NCBI GenBank assembly: GCA_015680685.1
Contig: MNCI01027078.1
Span: 69,840 to 133,839 of the forward strand
Source of the DNA: Gnetum montanum
Lineage: Eukaryota; Streptophyta; Gnetopsida; Gnetales; Gnetaceae
Length of the DNA: 64,000 bases
Reading direction: 5' to 3'
Below the pieces are notes generated by a model that searched no databases, had not been told where the DNA came from, and saw only the letters and a list, made by a program, of their open reading frames with translations. Positions 32,400 to 44,829 of this stretch are shown piece after piece. Position 1 is the first letter of the stretch. Each line of letters starts with the position of its first letter. Position numbers and translations under genes: made by a program.

Positions 32400-34885
32400 T
32401 GTTCTTGGAAGGATCCAATCATATACATCATGAGTGAGCATAATAATATGGATTTTGGGCAATGTTTGGTTTGAAGGGAACTCGATCAAATGGTTTGCAT
32501 AGGATAAAGTAGGAGTAGAGTGACTAGTTTCCTGAGTTTGTGAGTGCTTAGTAGGATTGTTAGGTCAAAAGAAGGATCTTTTATGACCACCAGCTTCCAA
32601 ACCCCTTGGTTGATGAACCAATTATAGATTAATGACCCTAGTAGCATTACGTTCCTGTGGTTGGGCTAGAAGTTCATCTTACATAGAGAGAGCAAGTGGT
32701 AGTTGTGTTAAGGATGGAGGAACAGGTGTAGAAATAGGAGGAGGATAAGGATAAAATGTGGCATCCCTCCTAGAATGTAGAGAGTGAGCTCTATAATATT
32801 CAGGATGGTGGTAGTAATGTTGAAAAGGAGAAACATGAATGGAAGAGTCACATGGAGATAGGGGTTGCTAAATGTAATACCCATATGGATCCAGTTGCCT
32901 GTAAGGGTACTACTACCTTGGTGGTGGCATCATCCACAACTATGATTGATTCCACTATTGATATTGCTCATATGGTTGTGACGAATTTCCACTTGGATAA
33001 TATTATTGTTACCAAAGGAACTACCTAGGATTACCTTGAGGATAAGGCAACATTCTGGTTGCTTGCCTTTTTGCTAGTCATGGATTTAGAGCATACACCC
33101 TAGATTCCTATAAGTATGATACAATGTGGCAACATTCCCTAGGATGTTCATATTGGAAAATGTCCCACCCATCATCATCATCTGATTCAATCTCTACAAC
33201 TTTATCTATTGCAGCAATTTTACCTTGACCCCCTTTTGTAGGCATGTTCAACTTCTTTTTGCCTCTTGCAGTTACAATCACTACTTTTCTCTCATGATTC
33301 TTTGATTTTTTTAAGAGTAGTTTAGAATTTTTTTATCCAAAAAGTCCCATATTTTATCCACCTTAGCCAAAATTTTAGGACATAGATTTTTGGATCGACA
33401 AGGCTTTTTTGTTTACCACTTCATCAAGTGGTGATTCTTCCTCATTGTTACAAAATCGAACTTCCCTCTTTTTGATGGAAGAATCCCTATTGTATTCCTC
33501 TACACTTCTACATTTCTCAACTATCCTTTTTCTTTTGCTACCTACTTAATTAGCCTTTAGACTTGATGGGCTCGAAGTTCTAATAGTCTCTCTTAGGCAT
33601 AGATCCCAAGAGTTCTTAACGTTTTCAATCTATGTCCATTTGTCATATGATGAAGTTGTTCTTCTTGCGAATAACCATGGCTAGGGCATCAGTGTATGAC
33701 AGAATAGTATTTTCCAATGGTGGTGTCCAAGGGTTCATGGTTTCCTTGCTTCTATCCTTGGATCTACTTTCTTTGATTAGACACTCTAGAGTACATCTAA
33801 TACTTATCATTAAATAACTCTAGCATTTGGTTTTAAGGATTGATACCAACTTTCTACTTCCTTGATGTGTGTCCTAAGAAATAACTTTAATTTTTGCCAA
33901 TAATTTTCAATATTTTGTAAGGCACATGCATTGTGAAAATCTTGAAGATGTGTTTGTGGATTAGAGTTATATCTCCCCTCAAATCTAGGAATATTGTTCA
34001 TAGCAAGTTGTCTAATCCAACTATCTTTCACATGTCTAGTTGGAATCTTTACAGCCTCTAAAATATTTCACATGCTTCAAGATGCCAATAAAGGTTCATC
34101 ATCATCCTTATTTCATTGTCATGAATGATGTCCTCTATTACCCCTTCAATCATTGTGGGCATGATGATCATCATTATTATCCCACTATTCACCTCCATCA
34201 TGGTTGTTCTTTTTACAACATTTGTTAGAACCAAAAGAGGAAGAGAAAGATGTAGATGAAGAGGGCAAAGAGGGAGGAGGATTTCCATCACTATGGTGTC
34301 TACCAACTCCTCTTCAATTGTCATGGCCATGTTTTTTAGTTTGCTTATCATCTTGATGTTCATTTGAGGCCTTACCTTGGACTACCATCTTTACCTAAAT
34401 GTGGATTGTTGATAGTGGAGTGCAAATTCAAGGCTGCACTCCATCACGAGTAACAAGGGATGGAGAATCTTCATGTTAAGAGCCCCCAGAGGAAGGGTCT
34501 TAATTTTCATTTTGTATAAGCAGGAATAAGGGATTATTGAACCATTTTCCTTCACAAAATCATGGTGCTTCTTTGGGTGTTGATTGCTCCTACATTGTGT
34601 TTTAGTAGGATAGTAAGCTCAGTAGTCATAATCATGCACAACGTACTCCTTTTGAAGATATTGGATGCCCAACCTCCTAAGAGTTTGAAGTAGCATCCTA
34701 GGCATAGATCAATTGAGAGGTATGATAATGTTTCCTTTCATATCACACCATTGTAGTTGTTTATCCTAATGTAGGATGAAGGTGAAGTTAGGCACATACT
34801 CATTTGAATGAGTATACATCACCTTGCATTCTTAAGGGATGGGTGGTTTAGTATCATCACACCTATGAGAAGAAGAAATTTTGCA
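32400..34885 (-). pseudogene. Element 2 gag
   Basis: From 34885 leftwards: an N-terminal block with THSNEYVPNFTFIL, a Ser/His/Asp-rich low-complexity tract (about 34100-34350), the gag domain in 33810-34031 (MNNIPRFEGRYNSNPQTHL, DFHNACALQNIENYWQKL, VESWYQSLKPN), a helical segment, the conserved HPKGC-like block near 33150, and a Pro/Gln/Tyr-rich tail. The start codon appears to be lost. Confidence 0.8.
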
Positions 34886-35014
34886 ATACAAATAAGATAA
34901 TAAGTGTGCTTATGTGAGTACATTTTTTTGTGAGAATGATTATGACCTTAGGGTTCATCCAACAATGTTAATGATATTTACTAAACTTAGATAGCACATG
35001 TTTCAACAAAAAGA

Positions 35015-35033
35015 GGTCTTAGCATCTGTGCCA
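35015..35033 (-). other. Element 2 primer-binding site, degenerate tRNA-Asp type
   Basis: The complement, TGGCACAGATGCTAAGACC, aligns to TGGCGCCGTTGCCGGGGAC with one gap and several changes, mostly transitions. It adjoins the 5' LTR in the expected place. Confidence 0.6.
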
Positions 35034-35034
35034 A

Positions 35035-35993
35035 TGATGAGCGGTAGAGTACCCCTACATTCAACTATACGAATCATGAAGCATTCATGCATGATCTCAT
35101 TGAATTCCATGGACTTTATGTCTTCCAATACACTAGTCTTTTAAGAAGTGAACCTTACCCTAATAGTCATTCATTATCTTCCTAATTATACTTGTGATGT
35201 AAAAAGGTATGGTTAAGTATAATCAAGGCATATGCTTTTTTATTATTTTATGTTTTATGTCTTTGGTGTTTAAACATAGAGAAGTGAAGTAATTTAATGA
35301 CTAATTTAATTTAACTACTTAACAAATCTCTAACTAATCCTAACATAAGCATCTGGCCCCACTTTCCATACACATCTTATACCATGTATATGCTACTGGG
35401 ATTACCAAGTGTAATGCTACTAGGTGAACAAACAATAACACTGTTGGGATTACCAAATAAATACATGTTTACACTTGAAGCAGTCATACTTATGTGTTTA
35501 ATCTATTTAGCTTAATTAATTATTTAATCACTTGAAGTATAATTTAGCTTAATTAATTGCATAATTAATGAAAATAGTAAATGCATAAATGAATCATTAG
35601 CCTATTCCAAGTGTTTCAAGGTTTGATCAAAAGCTCATCTTTATTACCATTCACACTAGTGTGTTTAGGTACAATAGTGCATGAATAAAGATTTGTACAC
35701 TTTCTAACTCCTACTATAGGCACTCAGAGAAATATTCTAACTTTCAAATGATAAAATTGTAAGAGCTCTACTATAGCTATAACAAGACATGTTGTAAACA
35801 TGGTTGGTGAGCATGTATTTATAGACTTTATTGCAGTGCTACATCGACAGGGCCTCATAGACGTAGCAAAAACTATGTCATTGTGGCCTTGTTGATGGTG
35901 CAACATCATGTAGATTGGGCCATCTTGATGGGGCCTTGTCAACAAGGCCATGTCAATGAGGGCCCATTGATGTGACACAAAGATGATTCATCA
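35035..35993 (-). mobile_element. Element 2, 5' LTR (959 bp)
   Basis: TGATGAGCGG to TTCATCA, the partner of 22765-23710. Both share the antisense TATA and poly(A) region and the GGCC-rich U3 words. Followed by ACATC, the target duplication. Confidence 0.9.
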
Positions 35994-35998
35994 ACATC

Positions 35999-36540
35999 CA
36001 TATAATAGTGCAAGTTGGACAAGACTATGAAAAGGTTTCCTTTTGATTTCCATGTTATAATTTCTTTTCTGCTATAATTATTCCTTAAAGCAAATATAGC
36101 TCACATGCTACTAGATATTCTTTGAGAAATAAGGGTATTCTAACTATAATTACTACCAAAGTCAACTCCAAAATTTCTATTTCTAGTACTAAAAACTAAA
36201 ATTTTAGTCTTATTAATATTAACTTTCATTCCCAAATGGCTATAGTAGTCATAGAGAATTTAAAGCATATAATTTAATCCTATGATTTTGCAATCATGTT
36301 CACATTATCTGCAAAGAGAAGCATGTTCAAGAATAATCTATTACATCCATTCCTCTAATTCATCTATAACTATGTTAGAGAGGGTAGGGACAAAGGATAG
36401 CCTTGTTTAACTCAAACTAAGCTATTGATAATTATTCCTTCTCTAGTAAGATTATCTTTAATAACAATGTTTTTGTTTTTTATATTTCATCACAATTCAC
36501 ATACAATTATTTAGAAAGTCCATCATCACCTACATAGAAA
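35999..36540 (-). pseudogene. LINE reverse transcriptase fragment
   Basis: On the minus strand: VKQGYPLS and PTLSNIVIDELEEW (motif of LINE RT, usual GxxQGCPLSPTLF), LLFADNVNMIAKS (catalytic FADD with the second Asp now Asn), then HLGMKVNINKTKILVFS. Upstream RT motifs are absent, the 5' truncation expected of LINEs. The frame is broken by stops. The C-terminus lies at 21950-22759. Confidence 0.85.
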
Positions 36541-36854
36541 TGTTGATGATGACCATTATGACTTGTTAACATGCTTATGACTATTGTTATAGACTTTGTT
36601 ATAGATTACGATGGATTGGCAACCCATAAAAAATGTTGCAATGAATAAAGAAGGTGCATTAAAAATTGCTACACTTGATATTTTTGTTAAAAAGAAATAA
36701 GTAAAATTATGGTAAAGGTAAATTAAAAATGTAGAAATACATGATTAAAAGATAAATATAGAAAATTTGGCAATATTAAGCAAGGGCATGGACATCAGTA
36801 GAAATAACAATTAAGCAATGAAGGAAGAGATAATTTATAATGACAATATAAACG

Positions 36855-37000
36855 ATGATGGATGCATGGTAATCCATATAACATACTTCACTCCCTTGGT
36901 TGGCATGACTCTGCCTCCACCTGAGAAGATGCAGCATGTCCATGACTCCTTTACCAAGGTCACCAAGGCTCTTGAGGTTCATCTTCTTTTTTTCCCACTT
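36855..37000 (+). repeat. Coding-like dispersed repeat, second copy
   Basis: Within the open frame 36818-37003 the residues TYFTPLVGMTLPPPEKMQHV then HDSFTKVTKALEVHLLFF are conserved with 20680-20845. The protein is not identified. Confidence 0.55.
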
Positions 37001-37339
37001 TGATTTTGTAAATTTGGACCACCCCTAATAGTGGGTGAGCAGCAGTCCACTCATAATAGTGAGGCCTATGCACATGAGTCATTTTTCATGACAATTGTTA
37101 ATATTTTATTATGGTTGATTACTTGTTATAAGAATTGTAAATGAGAGAGAGTAATTATTAACTTCAATGTTTGGTAAGTGATGTAATACATATTAATCAT
37201 CATATTCTTAAAGATAGATTTTTGATGTGATATTCCTAATTTTTACCACCATCATATTTTTCATCATCATTTTTATATGGAAAAACCATTATTAATGAAA
37301 ATCATGTGCTACACCTCAAACAAATTGTTATCTAGACAA

Positions 37340-37480
37340 TGATATGTTAGGCTAGCGGTGTAAGCCTTGGCATGGTAACCCTATATTATAGGTTTGATTA
37401 TACTAAGTAGCACAAAGTTAAAAAATTTAATAAATTTTTGGGTATACCTATGTTTCACTTATTTCGGATTCCAACACCCC
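37340..37480 (+). mobile_element. SINE-like repeat, second copy
   Basis: GTTAGGCTAGCGGTGTAAGCC matches an A-box context and TATAGGTTTGATT a B box; it aligns with 21476-21620 through TATACCTATGTTTCACTTAT. It shows a decayed Pol III promoter. Confidence 0.45.
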
Positions 37481-38269
37481 CCAAAGCCAACACAATAATA
37501 AATAATTGTTATCTAAAATACATCCATGTGCATAAGACCTGATTTGATTATCCTCAGTCCCCTTTTTTTCTTGTATCTTTGCTTTCCCAATAGTGTGATA
37601 GTTAATAACTATACTAGCTTGATGATGGATGCATAAATGTAGTTCCTGTTTAATTACAAATATAAGTAACTCTCTCTCAACATTTAGTTAATAAAAAACC
37701 ATGTAGTTTGTATTTCATTCTATGCTTTTCCTGGGGATTACATTTTTGACTTTTATTATAGATTAATGTAGATTCAAAGGTTATTTATAAACATTTAAAA
37801 AATTTTGTTTGAATTTATTAAGATTAAAATTGAAGTTAAAACATGAATTTTATTATGTTCGTAGATCCACCCTCTCTAGATCTATTAAATAGTACAAATA
37901 TATATGTTATGAGTTTTGAAACTACCATAAATATGCTACCAAGTACTCTAGTAATATTTGGAACAACTATTCTAGAATAGGGTCACTCTGACTATCTTTA
38001 ATCATTTAAAACACACCAAATCTAGATATTATGCAAAATAATTCAATTGCTAAAAAACATGAAAACTGGATATCTTCAATTAATACTAAAAGAATATTAT
38101 AAATATAGTAGAACCATAATCCCACATAATAATAATACTCACACCCTCAACAATATTGCAAAGCATGAGGCTCTACAACCACACATACAATCAACCTCAA
38201 TGCAAGGTATAATTAATCTAAAACTTTTCCTCTTACATAGGATTGAGATCCAACATACTAGAGTCACAA

Positions 38270-38879
38270 TGGTTAATATATCATAAAAAATTTAATATAG
38301 AGATGCATACAACTCTCATGCAGCTTGTCTTAGCTCTCTACACTTTTATCATGTGTTAAGAACATGTAAACATGATCAGTATTTATTAATTACAAATACC
38401 AAGATCATAGGAAAAACCTTCCAATTAATATCTCAAAAATTCTTAGATGTTTTCAAGCTTGAATCCAATATTTCTGACTATTTCCAAATTTCAACTACTA
38501 CCTTGAATCTTTTTCCTAGTTGAATAAGATGTCTATAGGCTTAACAAGACATCTTTATATCAAATCAAAGCATGTGGACAAGATGTCTCTAGTCAATTTA
38601 AGATGTCTAGTTTGTAGATAAGACATATCTCTCATTGGTAAGACATCTCTTTCTAAGACAAGATGTCTCTACAATAGACAAGATGTCTCATTTCAATAGT
38701 GTAGCTTTCAACTAAGGCATCTCCTAGGTGATTAAGATATATCCTATGACATCTCAGTTCTAAGGAAAGATGTCTACAAAGATTTAAAACATCTTCCAAG
38801 CTTCCTAAAACCTTTATTTCTCCATTGGTATGGATGATAAGAGGTTTATAAGAGATGTCCCTATACCAGCTCTTCCATC
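38270..38879 (-). mobile_element. Probable 3' LTR region of the chromovirus-like element
   Basis: This lies just downstream (minus strand) of the integrase C-terminus, where the 3' LTR should be. It has a striking array of AGATGTCT/AGACATCT words (38525-38785) and an antisense AATAAATA-type signal near 38375. Exact LTR ends were not found. Confidence 0.4.
38525..38785. repeat. AGACATCT/AGATGTCT array
   Basis: About 13 copies or close variants of the near-palindromic 8-mer occur in about 260 bp, in both orientations and irregularly spaced by 10-30 bp. It is not a simple tandem repeat. Confidence 0.8.
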
Positions 38880-40281
38880 CTTCAAAAGGTGAAATTAGGT
38901 GAATAATGGAATAGGGCTAGAAGTTATCCCCCATTCAACAAGCTTGATCTCATGGACCCATACAACATCATTAGAATTTTTTTTCTTTCAATGGATTAAT
39001 TTTTCATGCCTCTTTACTTCATGAGTGCTATATGCTTCTCTCTTTTTTAGTACAGTTATCTTCCTCTCCTATGAAGGCTTAGACTTGTTAATAGCCCCCT
39101 TCAACTCATTAATGTTATCCTGAAAGCTTTCATTATCTACCAAACCATGGTAATGTACAAGATCTATAACATTAAAAATAAAATACATATTCACATAGTC
39201 TAATAGTTCAATTTCAAAAGCATTTTAATTAATTTGGATTTTTTTCTTGAAAGGATCCATCTTATTTATCTTAAATTTTGAGAGGTTGACATCTTTCAAC
39301 CTCTTCTTCTTTAAGTACACTTAAAGAAGATTACCAACATAAAATTTGAGATTCCTCTTTCCCTCATTTCTCTTTAGAATTCTTTCTTCAGCCTTCTTCT
39401 TAAGATTTAAGTTCACTTAAGTATGAATATTTTTCATCTGTTCTCCATCAAAGCTTCTTCATTGAGCTTCTCAATTGAGATTCTCTATCAAGGCTCATTA
39501 TATTATCTATCTTTGGAAAAAAATCATAATTAATCTCAAATTTTCTCTTCTTAATGGCAACATGAAAAACATTATTATAGGAAAATTCAGCATGACACAA
39601 CAAATTCTCCCATCCTATTAAGCTATAATTTACATAAACATGTCAAAATATTAAGCAAAGATTAATAACCACTTCAGTTTGGCCATTAGATTCTGGATGG
39701 AATGCACTACAAAAATTCAACCTTGTCCCTAAATTCTTTTAAAGGGACCTTAAAAAATGACTAGTGAACTTAGAATTTCTATCACTAATAGTATTGAAAG
39801 AAATTCCATGCAAATTCATAGCATGCTAGAAAAACAAATATGCAATATGAGATGAATCACTTACCTTTTTTCTCACAATGAAGTCTTCCATCTTGGATAA
39901 TTTGTCTACCACCACAAAGATAACATCATTTTGATTTTTGGTTGTCATAATCCCACTCATAAATTCCATTGACAAAATTTACTAAAGACCTTTGAAAATT
40001 AAGAAATACATATAATGTCCATTAACTCTTTTATCTTCCTTGAATTTCTAACATGTTAAATTCTCATCAAATTTAGAGACTTCAAGGATCATTCCTAGCT
40101 AAAAATAGTGCCCTCCACATGTTCTAATGTCTTATCTCTAGTCATGTGACCTACCATGCCACCACAAAGTTGTTCAACTAATTTTGTTTTAAATCATAAT
40201 TGGGAATGCAAACCTTCATATTCTTGAATAGTAGTTTGACTTGTTGGTAGATAATGAAAGCTTTCAGGATAACATCATAAT
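38880..40281 (-). pseudogene. Chromovirus-like Ty3/gypsy integrase with C-terminal domain
   Basis: On the minus strand: a pre-zinc-finger block (LLFKNMKVCIPNYDL), a degraded HHCC region (GGMVGHMTRDKTLEHV), the core (NDVIFVVVDKLSKMEDFI, ISDRNSKFTSHFLRSL, CSAFHPESNGQTEVVI, AEFSYNNVFHVAI), then a charged C-terminus. These motifs mark the Tekay/CRM/Reina side rather than Athila. RT and RNase H of the same element lie at 56022-58877, beyond Element 3. Roughly 0.5 kb of RNase H/linker is missing at the junction. Confidence 0.85.
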
Positions 40282-41089
40282 TGATGTGCTCCTATTGATG
40301 TAGGGTTTGACTTGTTAACATGTACCTGTCAATGGGACACCTTATTTTCGCCTATAAATGTGCACCTTCCATGACATTTATGCTATCAAGTCTCATAGTT
40401 GTAACGATGTTCTAGTTTTTCCATTCAAAAGCTAGAATATTTTCTAAGTGCATACAGTAGAAGTTAATGAGTATACAAATATTTATTCAAAAACTATTGT
40501 ACCTAAGCACTTCAGTGTGTGTAGCAATAAAGATGAGCTTTTTGATCAAACCTGGTAGTACTTAGACTAGATTAATTATCTCCTTTATGCATTTAATATT
40601 TCAAGCACTTTCCTTTAATGTTTTTAAGTAATTAATTAAGATAAATTAAATAGTAAAGATAAGTACAACCACTTTGAGTATACATGTAATGCTTGGTAAT
40701 CCTAGTAATGCTTAACATTTGGTAACCTAGTAGTATTATATGTGTTCAAGATGTGTATGACAAGTGGGAAAGGATGCTTATGTTAGGATTAGTTATGTGT
40801 TAGCTAGTTGTTAGATTAATTTACTAATTAAATACTGTATTCTTTATTTTTTATTCTTAGGAAACTTAGAACAAAAAAAGAAAAATGATAAAAATCACCT
40901 ACCTCAGTTACACTTAACCATACCATTAAACTTCACAAGTGGAACTAAGAAGACAACAATTGCAATTGTTAGTTTCAACTCATAGAATTAGTATACAAAG
41001 AAACCTAAAGTCTTTGGAACTCAACCAAATTACTAAGTGAATGCTAGTGATTCGTATTTTTTGGCATAGGGTATACTCGTTGCTCATCA
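40282..41089 (+). mobile_element. Element 3, 5' LTR
   Basis: It is homologous to 55185-56021 from about CCTATTGATGTAGGGTTTGA onward and ends GCTCATCA. It carries CTATAAATG near 40351 and AATAAAGATGAGC near 40528. The start is set at the first TGATG and may be off by tens of bases. Confidence 0.8.
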
Positions 41090-41090
41090 T

Positions 41091-41109
41091 TAGCATTATT
41101 GCCATGGAC
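41091..41109 (+). other. Element 3 primer-binding site, decayed tRNA-Asp type
   Basis: TAGCATTATTGCCATGGAC aligns without gaps to TGGCGCCGTTGCCGGGGAC; of seven mismatches, six are C-to-T or G-to-A. Confidence 0.7.
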
Positions 41110-41243
41110 TTTAATTAGTTTCGTACCTTTATAAGACTTAGTGAAAATCATTCACATCATTGGATTGAACCTTAAAGTTACAATTATTCTAACCCTAATA
41201 ACAATTGTAAAAAGCACACTGTTAATTTTCTTCTAATTTAAAA

Positions 41244-43560
41244 ATGTCTTCTTCTCAAAGGAGTGATTTTCCACATAAGTTTGAATGCACATATAATCTA
41301 AGGAATGAATGATCAAATCAACTAGTTCCCTAGTAATGCCATGTGGTATATACTCATCCTAATGAGTATGTGCCTAATTTCACCTTTATCTTGCACCAAG
41401 ATGACTAGTTGTAGTGGAGGAACATGGAGGGTAACATTTTGTTGCTACCCAATTGATCAATTCTTGGGATGTTACTCCAAACTCTTATGAGGTTGGGCAT
41501 CTTGGGGCTCCTTGCTAAATACGTTGTGCAAGACCACAACCCAAGGGATTATCATCCCACCAAAGCACAACATAAAATTGATTGACAACAAAAGAAGTAT
41601 TATGCAGCTTCAAAGGTGAAATGGTTTAATAATCCCTTATTTCTACTTGGCCAATGAGATAGTGAGGATCCCTTCTTTGGGGGTTCTCATTTCACTGACT
41701 CTCCTCCCCTTCATTTTGACAAAGGGGTCTTGAACTAGAATTTATAGTTGACTATAAACAACCCTGGTTTAGGTAAGAATGGATCTCATGATAATGGGGG
41801 ATCTAAGGATAGGAGTCATGGTAGGGACAAGGATAGGCATCACCTTAATGATCATGGTCATGATCATCAAAGAGGGAATGGTAGGCACTGTGGTAGTGCT
41901 AGTCCTCGTTCCTCTTCTCCTTCATCATCCTCTTATTCCTCTTCAAGCTCTGATCGAAGCTGTAGAGGGCATGATCATGATGGAGGTCACTAGCAAGATA
42001 GAAATGATCATGACCATAGGATTGATTTGGATGATTGAGATTAGGGTCATGGACATTCAAGGAAGGTCCACCACCATGAGAGAAGGGACAATAGAAGGCA
42101 TCATAGGCACCATGGCCATCACAGAGGCCATCGCTATGATGAGCCTTTGTTTGCTACTCAAAACATGCTAAATATCATAGAGGTAGTCAGAATTCAAATG
42201 AGACATGTGAAAGATAGCTAGATAAAGTGGTTGGATATGAATAATATCTTCAAGTTTGAGGGGGAATACAATTTAGGTTTGCAGAACCATCTATAAGCCT
42301 TTCATGATGCTTGTACCTTACAGAACATTGAAAAAAATGGTAAAGACTTAAGCTATTTTCTAGGACACTCATAAAACAAGTAGAAAGTTGGTACTACTCA
42401 TTGGAGCTGGAATTAATCCATAGATGGAGTACAATTCTTGAGTTATTTAATGACAAATATCAAATGTACTCTTAAGTGTCCAACTTGAGAAAGCAGATCC
42501 AAGGTTGGTGACAAGGAGCACATGAACCCTTGGATGCATCCATGGACTAGTATTATTCTCTTTTGCATAGATTTCTTAGCCATGGTTATTCTTGAAGGGA
42601 GAAACTTCACCATATCATAGATTTGCTTTGATTAGAAACAAGGAGAACTCTTGTGGTCTATGCCCAAGGGAGACTATCAAAACTAAGAATCCATCAAATT
42701 GAAAGGCTCATTGAGCAAGTTGCTAAAGAAGAAGGAGAGCTAAAAAAAAGAGAAAATGTGGAGTACAATTAGGAACTTTCCATTAGAAAAAGGAAAGTCT
42801 GATATGTTTACAATGAGGAGGCACCACTTGATGAAGTGGTATAGTGAAAAACCTTGCTAATCTAAAAATCTATCTTTGAAATTTTAGCTAAGGTAGATAA
42901 ATTATGAGACTCTTTAAATGAAAATTTCTAAATAGCTTTGAAACTTACAAAGGAATCAAAAGAGTAAAGTAGTGATTGTGATTGTAGGAGAAGGAAGGAA
43001 GATGAATGTGCCCACTAAAGGGGTAAGGTTAAAGATGCTACCATAGAAGAAGTTGTGGAGCCTTAATTAGATGATGATGGTGAATGTGACATCTTCCAAT
43101 ACGAACATCCTAAGGAATGTTGCCCATTTTTTCACACTTGTAGAAATCTAGGGTGTATACTCTAAATCCTAGATTGACAAGAAGGTAAGAACCCAGAAGA
43201 TTTCCTTATCCTCAAGAAAACCTAAGGAAATTCCACCAATAGCAAGCCTATCATCCAAGTGGAGCTCCACTAGAATTTTTTAAGTACTATCATCAGTGCT
43301 AGCATCTAGAATAGTGAGGGATGCCACCACCAAGGTAGTAGTACCCTTATAAATAGGTTGATCTGTATGGGTACTATGTTTGGTAACCCATGTCTCTTCA
43401 TGACTCTTCCAGTCATGCTTCCTTTTATCATCACTATTACCCTTCTGAGAGCTCATTCTACATTTCCAAGAGGGAACTCTTGATATTTCTATCATCCTCC
43501 TCATTTTTCTATGCATGTATCTTTTTCCTCAACCTAATTACCACTTGCTCCATTAATGTA
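41244..43560 (+). pseudogene. Element 3 gag
   Basis: ATG 41244 (MSSSQRSDFP), then YTHPNEYVPNFTFILHQD, a His/Asp/Arg-rich tract and Ser run at 41748-41993 (DKDRHHLNDHGHDHQRGNG), the gag domain at about 42230-42600, a helical segment, and the conserved QYEHPKECCP block at about 43100. The Pro/Gln/Tyr tail is frame-broken. Same domain order as Elements 1, 2 and 4. Confidence 0.8.
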
Positions 43561-43899
43561 GGGTGAAATTATAGCCTAGTTGTAACAACGTAATACTGCT
43601 AGGGTTGTGAACTTATAGTTGGCTCCTTAGCTAAGTGGTTTGGAACCTAGACCTAAAAAAAGATCATTTTTTATACCAAAAATCCTACAAATAACTCACA
43701 AGATCATGCAATTGATAACCCTACTTCTTCCTCATCTTCTACATCTAATTCATTTGAGTCCCCTTCGAGCCAAACACCTCCCAAAGTGCATACCATCATT
43801 CTAACCCATGTAGTAATTGATTAGATAAAGTCTAGCCACCTTCTTAAGAAAAGATCCAATCCTAGGAGTCCTTTAATCTATCTTCAAATCCTTGGAAAT

Positions 43900-44270
43900 G
43901 AGCCTTGAAATGCTCCTCTAAATTTTTGTTTTGGTGTTAATATGATTTCACATCAGATGTACAACGTCTAGAACCTACTCCACTCAAGAAGAGTAACATC
44001 CATCTTGAGTTAGTAAACCAATCTATCATTATTCCTCTAGGACTGGTGGAGGACATTATGACTATTAACTATGAGTGGTCCTATCCTATTGACTTCCTAG
44101 TGATTCATGTGGATAACTATAAAGTGAACTTCCCAATCATCATGGGAAGGACTTAGCTAAGTACCATTGATGCATGATTGGGAATCAGAAATCTTTCCTT
44201 GGAGATTTCAAAGAAAAATGCATTTAGAAAGATTGAGAAGAAGAGAGTTCCATGCATCATGTACAGTGAT
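43900..44270 (+). pseudogene. Element 3 aspartic protease
   Basis: It reads PLNFCFGVNMISHQMY where DSG-GVNLIS is expected, so the catalytic Asp and Ser are lost. It continues SNIHLELVNQSIIIPLGLVE and YPIDFLVIHVDNYKVNFPII. Confidence 0.75.
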
Positions 44271-44829
44271 ACATGGTGCAGTTATGTGTAGAAACTATGG
44301 ACCATCAAAGTACATCAATCACAACATGTAGACAAGGTGCATATGAGTTTGAAATTCAAAGGTGCCTATACGTAGTGACCACAAAATAGGAGGGCACCCA
44401 ATGGCTAATTCTGATCTTGAAAGCAACACACTTTACATGGAATGCATTGAGAGCTTAACATGTACTTATGTTGAAGGCATGAATGAACTAGAGTAATTTC
44501 ATCACCAACTATCTAATGATGAACCTTATGATACTTATTTGGGAGAGCTAAAAATTCTTTAAAATTTTAAACAAGAGTCCTTAGAGTTGAAAACTCTACC
44601 TGTTGGCATGGAGTATGTATTTCTAGAAAATGGCAAGCTGGTAATAATCAATGCTAATCTTACTCTTGAGTAGATAGAGAAGCTGTTGAATGTGGTTAAT
44701 AAATGGCCAACAACCTTTGCTTGTTCATATCCCAAACTCACAGGGATTGATCCTAGGATATGCCAACATCGCATCTAATCCTTCCATCAAGCCAAAGAGG
44801 TAGCTACAATAGCAGTTGAACCCAAAATT
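44271..44829 (+). pseudogene. Element 3 protease-RT linker
   Basis: This matches the spacer that Element 1 keeps at 6485-6745. It includes ELKTLPVGMEYVFLENGKL near 44585, the block that precedes RT in this family. No catalytic motif. Confidence 0.55.

Larger units (their letters stand above)
22765..35993 (-). mobile_element. Element 2, structurally complete Athila/Tat-like LTR retrotransposon
   Basis: The element is 13.2 kb with two LTRs, PBS, gag, PR, RT, RNase H, integrase, an extra downstream ORF and a polypurine tract, all in minus orientation. It is flanked by ACATA (22760-22764) and ACATC (35994-35998), a probable 5-bp target duplication, and splits a LINE. All frames carry stops; LTRs differ visibly (over 10 percent by eye in the first 200 bases), so the insertion is old. 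Confidence 0.9.
36541..38269. other. Unassigned sequence with two repeats shared with 20.6-21.7 kb
   Basis: No gene is recognised. 36855-37000 repeats the coding-like block of 20680-20845. 37340-37480 is the second SINE-like copy. The remainder is AT-rich with no domain. Confidence 0.5.
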
